From Polaribacter sp. Hel_I_88 (GTDB lineage Bacteria; Bacteroidota; Bacteroidia; Flavobacteriales; Flavobacteriaceae), in assembly GCF_000687935.1 (NCBI RefSeq), contig NZ_JHZZ01000001.1, positions 3,234,001-3,298,000 of the forward strand: 64,000 bases of DNA, read 5' to 3'. The notes beneath the pieces were generated by a model. It had not been told where the DNA came from and did not search any database. It saw only the letters and a list, made by a program, of their open reading frames with translations. Position 1 is the stretch's first letter. Each line of letters opens with the position of its first letter. Shown piece after piece: positions 53,831 to 62,464 of this stretch. The position numbers were made by a program, and so were the translations under genes.

Positions 53831-53835
53831 TAATT

Positions 53836-54429
53836 ATGAATGTTAAGGTTGATGAATATATAGCTAAAAAAGAAAATTGGAGTAAAGAGTTAAAACTTTT
53901 ACGTACTATTTTTGCTGATTTACCTTTAGAAGAAACCATAAAATGGGGAGCTCCAGTATATGTTTTTCAGGGTAAAAATATTGTTGGATTATCAGCTTTT
54001 AAAAATTACTGTGGCTTATGGTTTTTTCAAGGAGCTTTATTAAAAGACAAAGAAAAGGTTTTTGTAAATGCGCAAGAAGGAAAAACAAAAGCAATGTTGC
54101 AATGGAGATTTAATGCTATTGATGAAATAAATACAACGCAAATTAAAGAATATGTTTTAGAAGCTATAGAAAACGTAAAATTAGGAATGGAAATTAAACC
54201 AACAAAAACATCAAAACCACTTAGTATTCCTGAAGAATTAAAGTTAGCATTACATGAAAACAAAGAATTAAAAGAAAATTTTGATAATTTTTCTTTAAGC
54301 AAACAAAGAGAATTTGCAGCTTATATTGATGAAGCAAAAAGAGCAGCAACAAAATTAAAAAGACTCCAAAAAATAATACCAATGATTATTAGTGGAGTAG
54401 GATTGCATGATAAATACAAGAATTGTTAA
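53836..54429 (+). CDS. YdeI/OmpD-associated family protein (DUF1801)
   Basis: A 197-aa protein of the YdeI-like group. The N-terminal DUF1801 domain has LLRTIFADLPLEETIKWGAPVYVFQGKNIVGLSAFKNYCGLWFF. The C-terminal OmdA-like part has IPEELKLALHENKELKENFDNFSLSKQREFAAYIDEAK and a basic tail. B. subtilis YdeI and relatives are linked with cationic antimicrobial peptides; no direct biochemical role is known. It follows trmH by 5 bp in one operon. Stop codon overlaps that of the convergent DUF4258-like gene. Confidence 0.85.
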   Translation: MNVKVDEYIAKKENWSKELKLLRTIFADLPLEETIKWGAPVYVFQGKNIVGLSAFKNYCGLWFFQGALLKDKEKVFVNAQEGKTKAMLQWRFNAIDEINTTQIKEYVLEAIENVKLGMEIKPTKTSKPLSIPEELKLALHENKELKENFDNFSLSKQREFAAYIDEAKRAATKLKRLQKIIPMIISGVGLHDKYKNC

Positions 54430-54794
54430 TCAACAATAATTTCTTTGATTGTAGAAACAGAATCGCACCTAGAAACATATAAACTTATGTTTTCTAATTC
54501 GTTATTTCCTGTAATATAATATTCTGCACAAGGCTTTTGTCTTGGCTTACTCTTGCCAAAATCTACATCACCAGTATGCAAAATAGTAGAGATTTTTGTA
54601 GTATCAATATCCGAGTTTAGCATCACTCTTTTAGCATTATCAGAAAAAACACGCTCTTTAATTCTAATGGTTTTTAACGTTCTTGCATCCATGCCATAAT
54701 CAAACGTTGCATTTTTCTTTTGCCAGAAAAAGTAAACACCAATTGAACCTAAAGAAACGCCCACTAAATAATATCCTATTCTTTTAATTAACAT
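54426..54794 (-). CDS. Single-span protein, probably DUF4258 family
   Basis: A 122-aa protein with an N-terminal membrane segment (YYLVGVSLGSIGVYFFW) and a soluble part with ARTLKTIRIKERVFSDNA, TTKISTILHTGDVDFGKSKPRQKPCAEYYITG. The layout and the CDYG-like start after the anchor (here FDYGMDARTLK) recall a conserved Flavobacteriia family annotated as DUF4258; I am recalling this and cannot test it. Two cysteines in the mature part. Function unknown. Confidence 0.7.
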   Translation of the reverse strand: MLIKRIGYYLVGVSLGSIGVYFFWQKKNATFDYGMDARTLKTIRIKERVFSDNAKRVMLNSDIDTTKISTILHTGDVDFGKSKPRQKPCAEYYITGNNELENISLYVSRCDSVSTIKEIIVD

Positions 54795-54811
54795 GCTAAA
54801 ATTGTTGACTG

Positions 54812-54819
54812 CAAAGTTA
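54812..54819 (-). promoter_or_regulatory. Putative -7 box for the DUF4258-like gene
   Basis: Reads TAACTTTG followed by CAG on the minus strand (fits TAnnTTTG), 17 bases before the start at 54794. Confidence 0.45.
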
Positions 54820-55038
54820 TGTAATTTGAATAATTATTGATCTATTTAAAAGAGTTATTTGGAACGATTTTTAAAGTGATACCATAATATCAATAATTAA
54901 CATCAAAAAAAATCATAATTTATAGTGATTACGAATGTTTGCTATTTTTTATAAATTACATGACTTTAAAATATCAACCCAAAATTAAATACAAATATTT
55001 TTTTCACCAAGCAACCTTTTTTAAACTTTGGTAGTCTA

Positions 55039-55046
55039 TATATTTG
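55039..55046 (+). promoter_or_regulatory. Putative -7 box for the second ECF sigma operon
   Basis: TATATTTG, exact TAnnTTTG, 28 bases before the TTG start at 55075. The 280-bp spacer upstream is otherwise featureless AT-rich sequence. Confidence 0.45.
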
Positions 55047-55074
55047 TAAGGCATTAAAAACTGAATCAAGAGGC

Positions 55075-55635
55075 TTGAAAATTATAAAACTACATAACTC
55101 ACAAAAATCGCTCATAAAAAAAGCGAGTAACAATAATAGAGAAGCGCAAGAACAATTGTTCAGGCAACATTCTCCTAAAATGTTAGGTGTTTGTAGGCAG
55201 TATGTAAAAGACAGTCATCATGCAGAAGATTTGTTATTACAAGGTTTTTTTAAGGTTTTTAAAAACTTACACACGTTCAAACACGAAGGTAGTTTTGAAG
55301 GTTGGATTCGTAGAATTATGGTGAACACGTGCATCTCTTATCTGCGAAAAAAAAATGTAATTGATTTGTCTGATGAAGACTATGTTTTTAATGATGCAGC
55401 TACAGAAAGCTTGGAAAATACCTCTGTAGAAGATATTCAAAAATTGATAGATCAATTGCCAGAAGGTTACAAAATGGTGTTTAATTTATACGCCATAGAA
55501 GGTTATAAACACTCAGAAATTGCTGAACAATTAGGCATTTCTGAAAGTACATCAAAATCGCAATTGTTTAAAGCGCGTAAACAGTTGCAACAAAATTATA
55601 TTAAAATGAATACAGTAGTTCATGAAGACAAATAA
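55075..55635 (+). CDS. ECF-type RNA polymerase sigma factor
   Basis: A 186-aa sigma factor. Region 2: EDLLLQGFFKVFKNLHTFKHEGSFEGWIRRIMVNTCISYLRKK. Region 4 helix-turn-helix: VFNLYAIEGYKHSEIAEQLGISESTSKSQLFKARKQL. The frame opens at TTG 55075; the next in-frame ATG lies inside region 2 (about residue 35), so TTG is the likely start. The 3' end overlaps the following membrane protein gene by 14 bases, a tight coupling typical of sigma/anti-sigma pairs. Confidence 0.92.
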   Translation: MKIIKLHNSQKSLIKKASNNNREAQEQLFRQHSPKMLGVCRQYVKDSHHAEDLLLQGFFKVFKNLHTFKHEGSFEGWIRRIMVNTCISYLRKKNVIDLSDEDYVFNDAATESLENTSVEDIQKLIDQLPEGYKMVFNLYAIEGYKHSEIAEQLGISESTSKSQLFKARKQLQQNYIKMNTVVHEDK

Positions 55636-56434
55636 ATTAGATAATTCTATAAAAGAAAAGTTTGCAAATAGAACTTTGGAGCCATCAGCTTCTGCTTGGG
55701 AACGCTTGTCTGTAAAATTAGATGAAGAACCTAAACAAAAGAAAATCGGTTGGTTTTTTTATATAGGTGTAGCAGCAAGTATTTTATTATTGGTTTCAGT
55801 AAGTATGTACGTTTTTAGTGATACTTCTCAAGAAATTATTTTTGAAGATGATGTTGTGATTGAAAAAATTGACAAAGATTTAATTGATAAAAATATTGAG
55901 AATATAAAAACAGAGTTACCAATTGAAGAAGTAATAGTACAAAAAGATGGAATAAAAGTAACTCCAGAAACATCAATAAAAAAAATAATTGATAAAAAAG
56001 ATATTTTAAAAGAATATAGAAATTCTACAAAAATAAAAGTTACAAAAGCTACCAAAAATGAAAATGTAGGGATTGCAAATGTTGATAAAATATCGACTGA
56101 ATTAATTGAAAAAGAAGGTTTTAATGAGCCTGAAATTTTAAAAAGAGATCCAAATAGTAGTATAAAAATAAATGCAGAAGATTTATTATTTGCAGTAACA
56201 CATTCACAAAAAGAAGTAAAAGCCTATTATGCAAAATATAATGTAGAAAGAGAAGATGTTTTAAAAACGATTAAAAGTGAACTGAAAAAAACAAATTTTA
56301 AAATAGATCCGAATACTATTTTAGCAGAAGTAGAAAGAACTATAGACGATGATGTTTTTCAGAATAATTTTATGAATTCCCTAAAACGAAAAGTATCTGA
56401 TATTGCAGAAGCAATTGCAAGTAGAAACGATTAA
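55622..56434 (+). CDS. Putative anti-sigma factor, single-span membrane protein
   Basis: A 270-aa protein with a cytoplasmic N-terminus (IKEKFANRTLEPSASAWERLSVKLDEE), one membrane span at about residues 45-65 (FYIGVAASILLLVSVSMYVF) and a long charged periplasmic part. The PSASAWERL segment occurs in many Flavobacteriia proteins encoded after ECF sigma genes. Translational coupling with the sigma gene makes an anti-sigma role likely, though it belongs to no family I can name with confidence. It lies 107 bp upstream of an outer-membrane protein gene. Confidence 0.75.
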   Translation: MKTNKLDNSIKEKFANRTLEPSASAWERLSVKLDEEPKQKKIGWFFYIGVAASILLLVSVSMYVFSDTSQEIIFEDDVVIEKIDKDLIDKNIENIKTELPIEEVIVQKDGIKVTPETSIKKIIDKKDILKEYRNSTKIKVTKATKNENVGIANVDKISTELIEKEGFNEPEILKRDPNSSIKINAEDLLFAVTHSQKEVKAYYAKYNVEREDVLKTIKSELKKTNFKIDPNTILAEVERTIDDDVFQNNFMNSLKRKVSDIAEAIASRND

Positions 56435-56541
56435 ATTTAATTATTTTATGATGTTGTTTTAGTACGTAATAAAAAAACATTTTAAATATCAATTAGTCAT
56501 TTATCAACCAAAACAATCAATAAAATTTAAAATCCATAAAC

Positions 56542-57657
56542 ATGAAAAGAATAATATGTATCCTGTTATTGTTGTGTGCAACAATTTCACAAGCTCAAGA
56601 AAAAACATTCGAAAGAGAAGTCAGTAAAATATCAAAAAGAATAGAACGTATTGCAAAAGAACAAAAAGACTCTTTAAAAGCAAAGGTAATTGCAATTGAC
56701 AAACGTTTAGATAAGGGAGAAATTACAAAAAGTACCTCGGAAACTTTAAAGAAAGAAGTTGCAGCTTATCACGCAAGACGAATCGAAAAACTAGTAAGTG
56801 AACAAGAGGCTTTGTTACAAATATTAGTGCAAGATAAAACCAATGGAAAAATTGCAAGTTCAGGTGAATTAGATAGCGATTATGATGAAGAAAATACGTT
56901 TACAATTGGCAGTAAAACCTTTATTTTTAAAGATAATGATAATTATTTTGAAACTCAAAATGAAAAAAGAGAAGCTCGTGAAAAAAAATGGAGAGATAAA
57001 GGAAGATCTAGCAGAATTACAACCTCTCAGTTTGTATTTGCAATGGGTATAAATAACGTTTTAACGGATAATGATTTATCTACTTTAGGAGACGATTATC
57101 AAACTTGGCGCTCACGTTTTTATGAATTAGGCTTCACTTGGAAAACGAGACTTACAAGAGAACCTTCTCAATTTTATTTTAAATATGGTGTATCTTTTCT
57201 TTGGAATAATTTACGATTGAAAGATAATCAACAACATGTTAAAAATGGAGATATGACAAATATCGAAACTAGAATAGATCAAGATTTAACAGAAAGCAGA
57301 TTACGCCATGTACAAATGAATTTTCCTGTGCATTTAGAATGGGATTTATCTAAAAACAAAATCTATTCTGATGGAAGAAAAAGAGACAGAACTAATGAAT
57401 CTGTTCGTTTAGGAATTGGAGGCTTTGCAGGTTTTAAATTAGGAACAAGACAGTATTTAGAGTACCAAGATGCTGATGGTGTAGATGTTGAAACTGTGGA
57501 GTATGATAATTATAATATGAATATTTTTAATTATGGTTTAAGCAGTTATGTTGGTTATAAAGACGTAAGTTTTTATGTAAAGTATGATTTGAATCCGCTT
57601 TTTAAAAATACAGAAACAAGAAATATTTCTATGGGAATTCGTTTAGATTTAGATTAA
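56542..57657 (+). CDS. Outer-membrane beta-barrel protein with an N-terminal coiled coil
   Basis: A 371-aa exported protein (signal peptide to about 19, ISQAQ). Residues about 20-100 are charged and helical (KRIERIAKEQKDSLKAKVIAIDKRL), followed by an acidic linker. From about 165 onward alternating beta strands appear (FVFAMGINNVLTD, FYELGFTWKTRL, FYFKYGVSFLWNNL), ending GIRLDLD; this fits a small barrel. It is the last gene after the sigma/anti-sigma pair and before a terminator, so it is a candidate member of that regulon. Exact function unknown. Confidence 0.75.
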   Translation: MKRIICILLLLCATISQAQEKTFEREVSKISKRIERIAKEQKDSLKAKVIAIDKRLDKGEITKSTSETLKKEVAAYHARRIEKLVSEQEALLQILVQDKTNGKIASSGELDSDYDEENTFTIGSKTFIFKDNDNYFETQNEKREAREKKWRDKGRSSRITTSQFVFAMGINNVLTDNDLSTLGDDYQTWRSRFYELGFTWKTRLTREPSQFYFKYGVSFLWNNLRLKDNQQHVKNGDMTNIETRIDQDLTESRLRHVQMNFPVHLEWDLSKNKIYSDGRKRDRTNESVRLGIGGFAGFKLGTRQYLEYQDADGVDVETVEYDNYNMNIFNYGLSSYVGYKDVSFYVKYDLNPLFKNTETRNISMGIRLDLD

Positions 57658-57737
57658 CGAGCTATATCTGTAGTATTAAATATAAGTTTTATATTTAAAT
57701 TGAGATACTTTTCAATTTTAAATTCAAAAAATATCAA

Positions 57738-57773
57738 AAAAGCTATTGCGTTTGCAATGGCTTTTGTTTTTTT
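57738..57773 (+). terminator. Terminator after the outer-membrane protein gene
   Basis: A 12-bp stem (57738-57749 with 57754-57765) with one G-T pair, GTTT loop and seven T. It ends the sigma operon. The remaining spacer up to ald holds a 7-of-8 -7 box (TATCCTTG at 57894-57901). Confidence 0.85.
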
Positions 57774-57926
57774 AGCAAAATTTATACTTGTAAATATAGA
57801 ATTCATAGTTTAAAATTGATAAATTTATGAAGTTCGTAATAATTAAATGAAATTAGATTTTATTTTATAAAAACCAAAAAAGCCTTATTTTTATATCCTT
57901 GTAAACCACAAATAAATAATATAAAA

Positions 57927-59009
57927 ATGAAAATAGGAATTCCTAAAGAAATTAAAAATAACGAAAGTAGAGTAGGGATGACGCCTGCTGGTGTTTTTGC
58001 TTTGACAAATAAAAATCATACAGTTTTTGTGCAAGCAACAGCAGGTGAAGGTAGTGGTTTTTTTGATAAAGATTATATAGAGGTTGGTGCAACCATTTTG
58101 CCAACAATTGAAGATGTATATGCAAAAAGCGAAATGATTGTAAAGGTAAAAGAACCTATTGCATCAGAATATCCTTTAATTAGAGAAAACCAGATTGTAT
58201 TTACGTATTTTCATTTTGCATCAAGTGAGCCTTTAACAAAAGCGATGATTGATAGCAAAGCAATTTGTATTGCTTATGAAACTGTAGAAGATGCTGATGG
58301 TTCTTTACCATTGTTAACACCAATGTCTGAAGTTGCAGGAAGAATGTCTGTACAACAAGGAGCAAAATACTTAGAAAAACCTGTAAAAGGAAGAGGGATT
58401 TTATTAGGAGGTGTTCCAGGAGTTACACCAGGAAAAGTATTAATTCTAGGAGCAGGAGTTGTGGGTGTACAAGCTGCAAAAATGGCAGCAGGTTTGGGTG
58501 CTCACGTAACCATTTTAGATATTAATATGAAACGTTTGCGTTATGTAAATGATGTGTTACCAAGTCATGTAATTACAGGTTTTTCTAGCGAATATGTAAT
58601 TAGACAACACATAAAAACACACGATTTAATAATTGGTGGAGTTTTAGTAAAAGGAGGAAAGGCGCCAAAATTAATTACCAGAGATATGTTAAAAGAAATG
58701 CGTCCAGGAACTGTTGTGGTTGATGTTGCAGTAGATCAAGGTGGTTGTTTTGAAACCACAAGAGCAACAACGCATGAAGATCCTACCTATATCATTGATG
58801 ATGTTGTACATTATTGTGTAGCAAATATGCCAGGTGCTGTTCCATTTACATCAACAATGGCATTAACGAATGTTACTTTAATGTACATTTTAAAAATTGC
58901 AAATTTAGGTTGGGAAAAAGCTTGTGAAAATGATGAATCTTTAGCTAAAGGATTAAATATTGTAAAAGGTAAAATTGTTTACAAAGAATTAGAAGGTATT
59001 TTTGATTAA
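57927..59009 (+). CDS. ald: Alanine dehydrogenase
   Basis: NAD-dependent oxidative deamination of L-alanine to pyruvate and ammonia. The 360 aa are close to the family's usual 370. The N-terminal MKIGIPKEIKNNESRVGMTPAGV is diagnostic, VKVKEPIASEYPLI carries the catalytic Lys, and FTYFHFA the active-site His region. The Rossmann motif is ILGAGVVGVQAAKMAAGLGAHV with the acidic LDI. ADGSLPLLTPMSEVAGRMSVQ and the C-terminal NMPGAVPFTSTMALTN are conserved. Monocistronic. A repeat-derived hairpin follows the stop. Confidence 0.96.
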   Translation: MKIGIPKEIKNNESRVGMTPAGVFALTNKNHTVFVQATAGEGSGFFDKDYIEVGATILPTIEDVYAKSEMIVKVKEPIASEYPLIRENQIVFTYFHFASSEPLTKAMIDSKAICIAYETVEDADGSLPLLTPMSEVAGRMSVQQGAKYLEKPVKGRGILLGGVPGVTPGKVLILGAGVVGVQAAKMAAGLGAHVTILDINMKRLRYVNDVLPSHVITGFSSEYVIRQHIKTHDLIIGGVLVKGGKAPKLITRDMLKEMRPGTVVVDVAVDQGGCFETTRATTHEDPTYIIDDVVHYCVANMPGAVPFTSTMALTNVTLMYILKIANLGWEKACENDESLAKGLNIVKGKIVYKELEGIFD

Positions 59010-59022
59010 AGCTTATTTTATT

Positions 59023-59073
59023 GCCACGAATTCACGAATAAAATTTTTTAATTGGTGAGTTTGTGGCTTTTTT
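59023..59073. terminator. Terminator built from a family B repeat (between ald and the desaturase gene)
   Basis: GCCACGAATTCACGAAT at 59023-59039 can pair with ATTGGTGAGTTTGTGGC at 59051-59067 with two G-T pairs and one mismatch, an 11-base loop, then six T. It is a shortened relative of the element at 45877-46004 and lies between convergent genes. Confidence 0.75.
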
Positions 59074-59078
59074 CAAAA

Positions 59079-59969
59079 TTATTTTCTTTGATGCTCTTCC
59101 CACTTTTTTCTAAGATCTGTTGATAAAATACTAGTTCCATCGTGTTTCCAACCTGGAGGTTTTATCAAATATTTAAATTTATTTTTAAGGGTTGTTTTTG
59201 AGTACCAAACATCTTTTAGCATATGAATCCATTCTAAGAAAGCAATTTTTATAGGATTATAAGTATTGATGTTAACAACTAAACCATACACAGGCTTTTC
59301 AACTTCGGGTTCAAAAGTTTTAAAAAGTCTGTCCCAAATAATAAAAATTCCTGCGTGATTTCTATCCAAATATTGTGGATTGGTTGCATGATGCACTCTA
59401 TGATGACTTGGTGTATTAAATATATATTCAAACCATTTTGGCATTTTATCAATCAATTCTGTGTGAATCCAATATTGATAAATTAAGCTAATACTCATTT
59501 GCACCAAAACCATTATTGGATGAAAACCAATGATAATTAAAGGAAACCAAAAGATAAACGTGTAAAAACTTCCTGACCAAGTTTGTCTTAATGCAGTGCT
59601 TAAATTATATTTTTGAGAAGAATGATGCACAACATGACTTGCCCAAAACAACCTACTTTCATGACTTATTCTATGAAACCAATAATAACAAAAATCTTCT
59701 ACGAATAGTAAAATAACCCAAGCCCACCAAGCAAAAGGAATTGTGAAAAATCTAAATTTATATAAAAATAAAAATACTGCTAAAATCATTATTTTAGTAA
59801 AAATGCCAATAAATACATTTCCTAAACCCATTATAATGGAAGTACCAGCATCTTTAAATTCATAATCTTCTAATTTTACCTTTACAGTTAAAATAATTTC
59901 AAGAATTACAGTGGCTACAAAAAACGGAATTGCGTAATGAATTAAGTCAGGTATTTCAGGTATTTGCAT
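59079..59969 (-). CDS. Sterol desaturase / fatty acid hydroxylase superfamily protein
   Basis: A 296-aa membrane enzyme with a non-heme di-iron centre. The histidine boxes are HRISH, HVVHH and HRVHH, along with a further His in HTELID; spacing fits the superfamily (HX3H, HX2HH, HX2HH). Four to five membrane segments surround them. In Bacteroidota such enzymes may hydroxylate or desaturate lipids or carotenoids; the substrate cannot be told. It is divergent from the ribosomal protein operon, with only about 120 bp between starts. Confidence 0.87.
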   Translation of the reverse strand: MQIPEIPDLIHYAIPFFVATVILEIILTVKVKLEDYEFKDAGTSIIMGLGNVFIGIFTKIMILAVFLFLYKFRFFTIPFAWWAWVILLFVEDFCYYWFHRISHESRLFWASHVVHHSSQKYNLSTALRQTWSGSFYTFIFWFPLIIIGFHPIMVLVQMSISLIYQYWIHTELIDKMPKWFEYIFNTPSHHRVHHATNPQYLDRNHAGIFIIWDRLFKTFEPEVEKPVYGLVVNINTYNPIKIAFLEWIHMLKDVWYSKTTLKNKFKYLIKPPGWKHDGTSILSTDLRKKWEEHQRK

Positions 59970-60052
59970 ATCAGTATTTTAAATTGTTTGAATAGAAATT
60001 ATAGCGTGAACTTTTTAATTAAAAAAAGATGCAGTAAATATAAAAAAGTTAC

Positions 60053-60060
60053 TATATTTG
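60053..60060 (+). promoter_or_regulatory. Putative -7 box for the rpsF-rpsR-rplI operon
   Basis: TATATTTG followed by CACCC, an exact TAnnTTTG match 32 bases before the rpsF ATG. The -33 element is not clear. Similar to the ychF promoter. Confidence 0.5.
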
Positions 60061-60092
60061 CACCCTTAAAAATAAACAATAAATTATTAATT

Positions 60093-60434
60093 ATGAATCA
60101 TTACGAAACTGTTTTCATTTTGAATCCCGTTTTATCTGACACTCAGATAAAGGAGACAGTACAAAAGTTCGAGGATTATTTAGTTTCTAAAGGAGCTGAA
60201 ATAATCTCAAAAGAAGATTGGGGCTTAAAGAAATTAGCCTACCCAATCCAAAAGAAAAAAAGTGGTTTTTATCACTTAGTAGACTTTAAAGTTGCTGGTG
60301 AGGAAATCGCTGCATTTGAGTTAGAATTTAGAAGAGATGATAGCGTTATGCGTTATTTAACTGTTAAATTAGACAAACATGCTGCAGCTTGGGCTGAAAA
60401 AAGAAGAGAACGTGTTAAATCTACTAAAAAATAA
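60093..60434 (+). CDS. rpsF: 30S ribosomal protein S6
   Basis: A primary rRNA-binding ribosomal protein, 113 aa from the ATG at 60093. The family start NHYETVFILNPVLSDTQIKETVQKF and the KKLAYPIQKKKSGFYHLVDFK and DDSVMRYLTVKLDKH segments identify it. An open frame extends upstream to 59964, but those residues are not family sequence and include the -7 promoter box, so 60093 is the start. First gene of the S6-S18-L9 operon. Confidence 0.97.
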   Translation: MNHYETVFILNPVLSDTQIKETVQKFEDYLVSKGAEIISKEDWGLKKLAYPIQKKKSGFYHLVDFKVAGEEIAAFELEFRRDDSVMRYLTVKLDKHAAAWAEKRRERVKSTKK

Positions 60435-60437
60435 GAA

Positions 60438-60734
60438 ATGGCATCAATAGAACAACAAGCAAAAGGTGGTAAATCTGCTGACGTTAGATATTTAACGCCA
60501 TTAGATATAGACACTAAAAAAGAAGCTAAATACTGTAGATTCAAGAAAAAAGGCATTAAATATATCGATTATAAAGATGCAGATTTCTTAATGTATTTAG
60601 TAAACGAACAAGGTAAAATTTTACCAAGACGTTTAACAGGAACTTCATTAAAATATCAACGTAAAGTTGCGCAAGCAATTAAAAGATCGCGTCATTTAGC
60701 GTTAATGCCTTACGTTGGAGATTTACTAAAATAA
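60438..60734 (+). CDS. rpsR: 30S ribosomal protein S18
   Basis: A 98-aa small-subunit protein that pairs with S6 on 16S rRNA. It shows the S18 core: [62 protein letters not shown]. It is 3 bases after rpsF and 15 before rplI, the conserved order. A variable N-terminus of about 30 residues precedes the core. No cysteine pair for zinc is seen. Confidence 0.98.
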   Translation: MASIEQQAKGGKSADVRYLTPLDIDTKKEAKYCRFKKKGIKYIDYKDADFLMYLVNEQGKILPRRLTGTSLKYQRKVAQAIKRSRHLALMPYVGDLLK

Positions 60735-60749
60735 TAAATACGTACAGAC

Positions 60750-61196
60750 ATGGAATTGATATTAAGACAAGACGTAGAAAATTTAGGATTTAAAGATGAT
60801 GTTGTAGACGTTAAAAACGGATATGGTAGAAACTTTTTAATCCCATCAGGAAAAGCATCTTTAGCTACTTCATCTGCAAAGAAAGTATTAGCAGAAAACT
60901 TAAAGCAAAGAGCTTATAAAGAAGCTAAATTAATTGATGAAGCAAATGAAATTGCAGAAACAATTAAAGGATATGAAATACAAATTTCATCTAAAACTGG
61001 TTCAGGAGACAAATTGTTTGGCTCTGTAAACAACATAGATTTAGCTGAAGCACTTGCAAAAGCAGGTACAGTAATCGACAAAAAATTTATAAAAGTTGTT
61101 GGTGGTTCTGTAAAAAGATTAGGTAAATACGAGGCATCTGTAAGATTACACAGAGCTGTAGTTGCTGATATTACTTTTGATGTTGTTGCTGAATAA
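60750..61196 (+). CDS. rplI: 50S ribosomal protein L9
   Basis: A 148-aa large-subunit protein that spans the base of L1 with its long central helix. The N-domain is MELILRQDVENLGFKDDVVDVKNGYGRNFLIPSGKA, followed by the connecting helix (NLKQRAYKEAKLIDEANEI) and the C-domain with SKTGSGDKLFGSVNNIDLAEAL. Last gene of the operon before a strong terminator. Confidence 0.98.
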   Translation: MELILRQDVENLGFKDDVVDVKNGYGRNFLIPSGKASLATSSAKKVLAENLKQRAYKEAKLIDEANEIAETIKGYEIQISSKTGSGDKLFGSVNNIDLAEALAKAGTVIDKKFIKVVGGSVKRLGKYEASVRLHRAVVADITFDVVAE

Positions 61197-61224
61197 GTTT
61201 AGAAACACATTTAAATAATTTTTT

Positions 61225-61261
61225 AAAAGCTCGTTAGAAATAACGAGCTTTTCTATTTTTT
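61225..61261 (+). terminator. Terminator of the ribosomal protein operon
   Basis: A perfect 12-bp stem AAAAGCTCGTTA/TAACGAGCTTTT capped by a GAAA tetraloop, followed by T-rich sequence. A textbook intrinsic terminator 28 bases after the rplI stop. Confidence 0.92.
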
Positions 61262-61289
61262 AATTTAAACTAAAAACCTCAAATATCTT

Positions 61290-61757
61290 ATGAAATACAG
61301 ACAACTTACCAAAGAACAATTTGAAAGTTTGCATGAAGAATTTGCCCTTTTTTTGGCTTCACAAAGTATAGATGTAAAAGAGTGGAGCACCATTAAAGAA
61401 GAAAAGCCAAAAGTTGCAGAAGAAGAGCTAAATGTGTTTTCTGATGTTGTTTGGGATGATGTTTTAACCAGAACAAACTATGTAGAACATTTTTCAGAAA
61501 GATCTGCAAACTTATTTAAATGCGATGAAAATGAAATTCATAGAATTGCTATTAAAATTACTTGGGATATTAATTTATTAGAACAAAAAGGTTTTGAATG
61601 GTTAATGCAAAACCCAATGGATAATTCAGTTGAAATTTTTAAAGGCTCTAAACCTTATCATTTAGATAGAAATAAAGAAATTTTCGATTTAATAGAAAAA
61701 GGTAGCTCTATTTCAAAAGGTGAAATCTTTGAATATTTTAGCCAATTGATTGGGTAA
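61290..61757 (+). CDS. Conserved Flavobacteriia protein, probably DUF6495 family
   Basis: A 155-aa acidic cytoplasmic protein with no catalytic motif. The start MKYRQLTKEQFESLHEEFALFLASQSIDVKEW and the closing FEYFSQLIG recall a conserved Bacteroidota family of unknown function that follows rplI in many genomes; the DUF number is from memory. Tryptophan-rich in its middle (WDDVLTRTNYVEHF, ITWDINLLEQKGFEWLM). No signal peptide. Confidence 0.72.
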   Translation: MKYRQLTKEQFESLHEEFALFLASQSIDVKEWSTIKEEKPKVAEEELNVFSDVVWDDVLTRTNYVEHFSERSANLFKCDENEIHRIAIKITWDINLLEQKGFEWLMQNPMDNSVEIFKGSKPYHLDRNKEIFDLIEKGSSISKGEIFEYFSQLIG

Positions 61758-61882
61758 TTTTTTAAAAACTGTTTGTCGATACTTTTTTGCATTTTAACCT
61801 TACTTTAATTCATTTAAACATCGTTATTAAATTAAAAGATAACTTTAGACTTAATTTGTATCTTATTAATTAGTATTATTAG

Positions 61883-62296
61883 ATGGAAAAAAGTTTAAAG
61901 GTTTTATTAGTAGAAGATAATTTAATTGAAATAATGAAAATGAATAGAACCATTTCGTTATTAAAATTAAATCATACCATTTATGAATCCAAAAATGGTG
62001 AAGAAGCTCTAAAATTTCTTGAGAATAAAGAAAATATTCCTGATATAATTTTATTAGACTTAAACATGCCTAAGATTAGTGGTTTAGAATTTCTTAAAAT
62101 TATAAAGGCAAACAACGATTTAAAACATATTCCTACAATTATTTTAACTACCTCAAGCAACCATAAAGATTTATTAGATTGCTATAGAACAGGAATGTCT
62201 GGTTACGTATTAAAACCTCTAAAATATGAAGATTATGTTAAAAAAATAGAAACTGTTTTAGCATATTGGAGTGTAAATGAGCTGATAAAAATATAA
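61883..62296 (+). CDS. Stand-alone CheY-like response regulator
   Basis: A 137-aa single receiver domain with no output domain. Acidic pocket E11/D12, phosphoacceptor D59 in IILLDLNMPKISG, switch Thr in IILTTSS and Lys in LKPLKYEDY are all present. It resembles the Rcp1-type regulators that shuttle phosphate from phytochrome-like or hybrid kinases. It is followed by an Hpt-domain gene and a STAS-domain gene on the same strand, suggesting a phosphorelay; no kinase is adjacent. Confidence 0.92.
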   Translation: MEKSLKVLLVEDNLIEIMKMNRTISLLKLNHTIYESKNGEEALKFLENKENIPDIILLDLNMPKISGLEFLKIIKANNDLKHIPTIILTTSSNHKDLLDCYRTGMSGYVLKPLKYEDYVKKIETVLAYWSVNELIKI

Positions 62297-62464
62297 TCAT
62301 TAGCCAAATAAACTATTCGTAATCTCTATCTAACTAATGTAAATTATCATTTAAAAGTTTACATTTCTTATTTTTTACTTATTTTTTATAAGAATCTTTA
62401 CGCATTTATTTAAATTTCGCATCAAATCTAGCAACAATTTTTTACCTTTAAAAAAAAGAAAATA

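Noticed and set aside
59964..60092. An N-terminal extension of ribosomal protein S6 starting at 59964
   Set aside because: The promoter -7 box lies inside it (60053-60060), and S6 proteins begin at NHYETVF.
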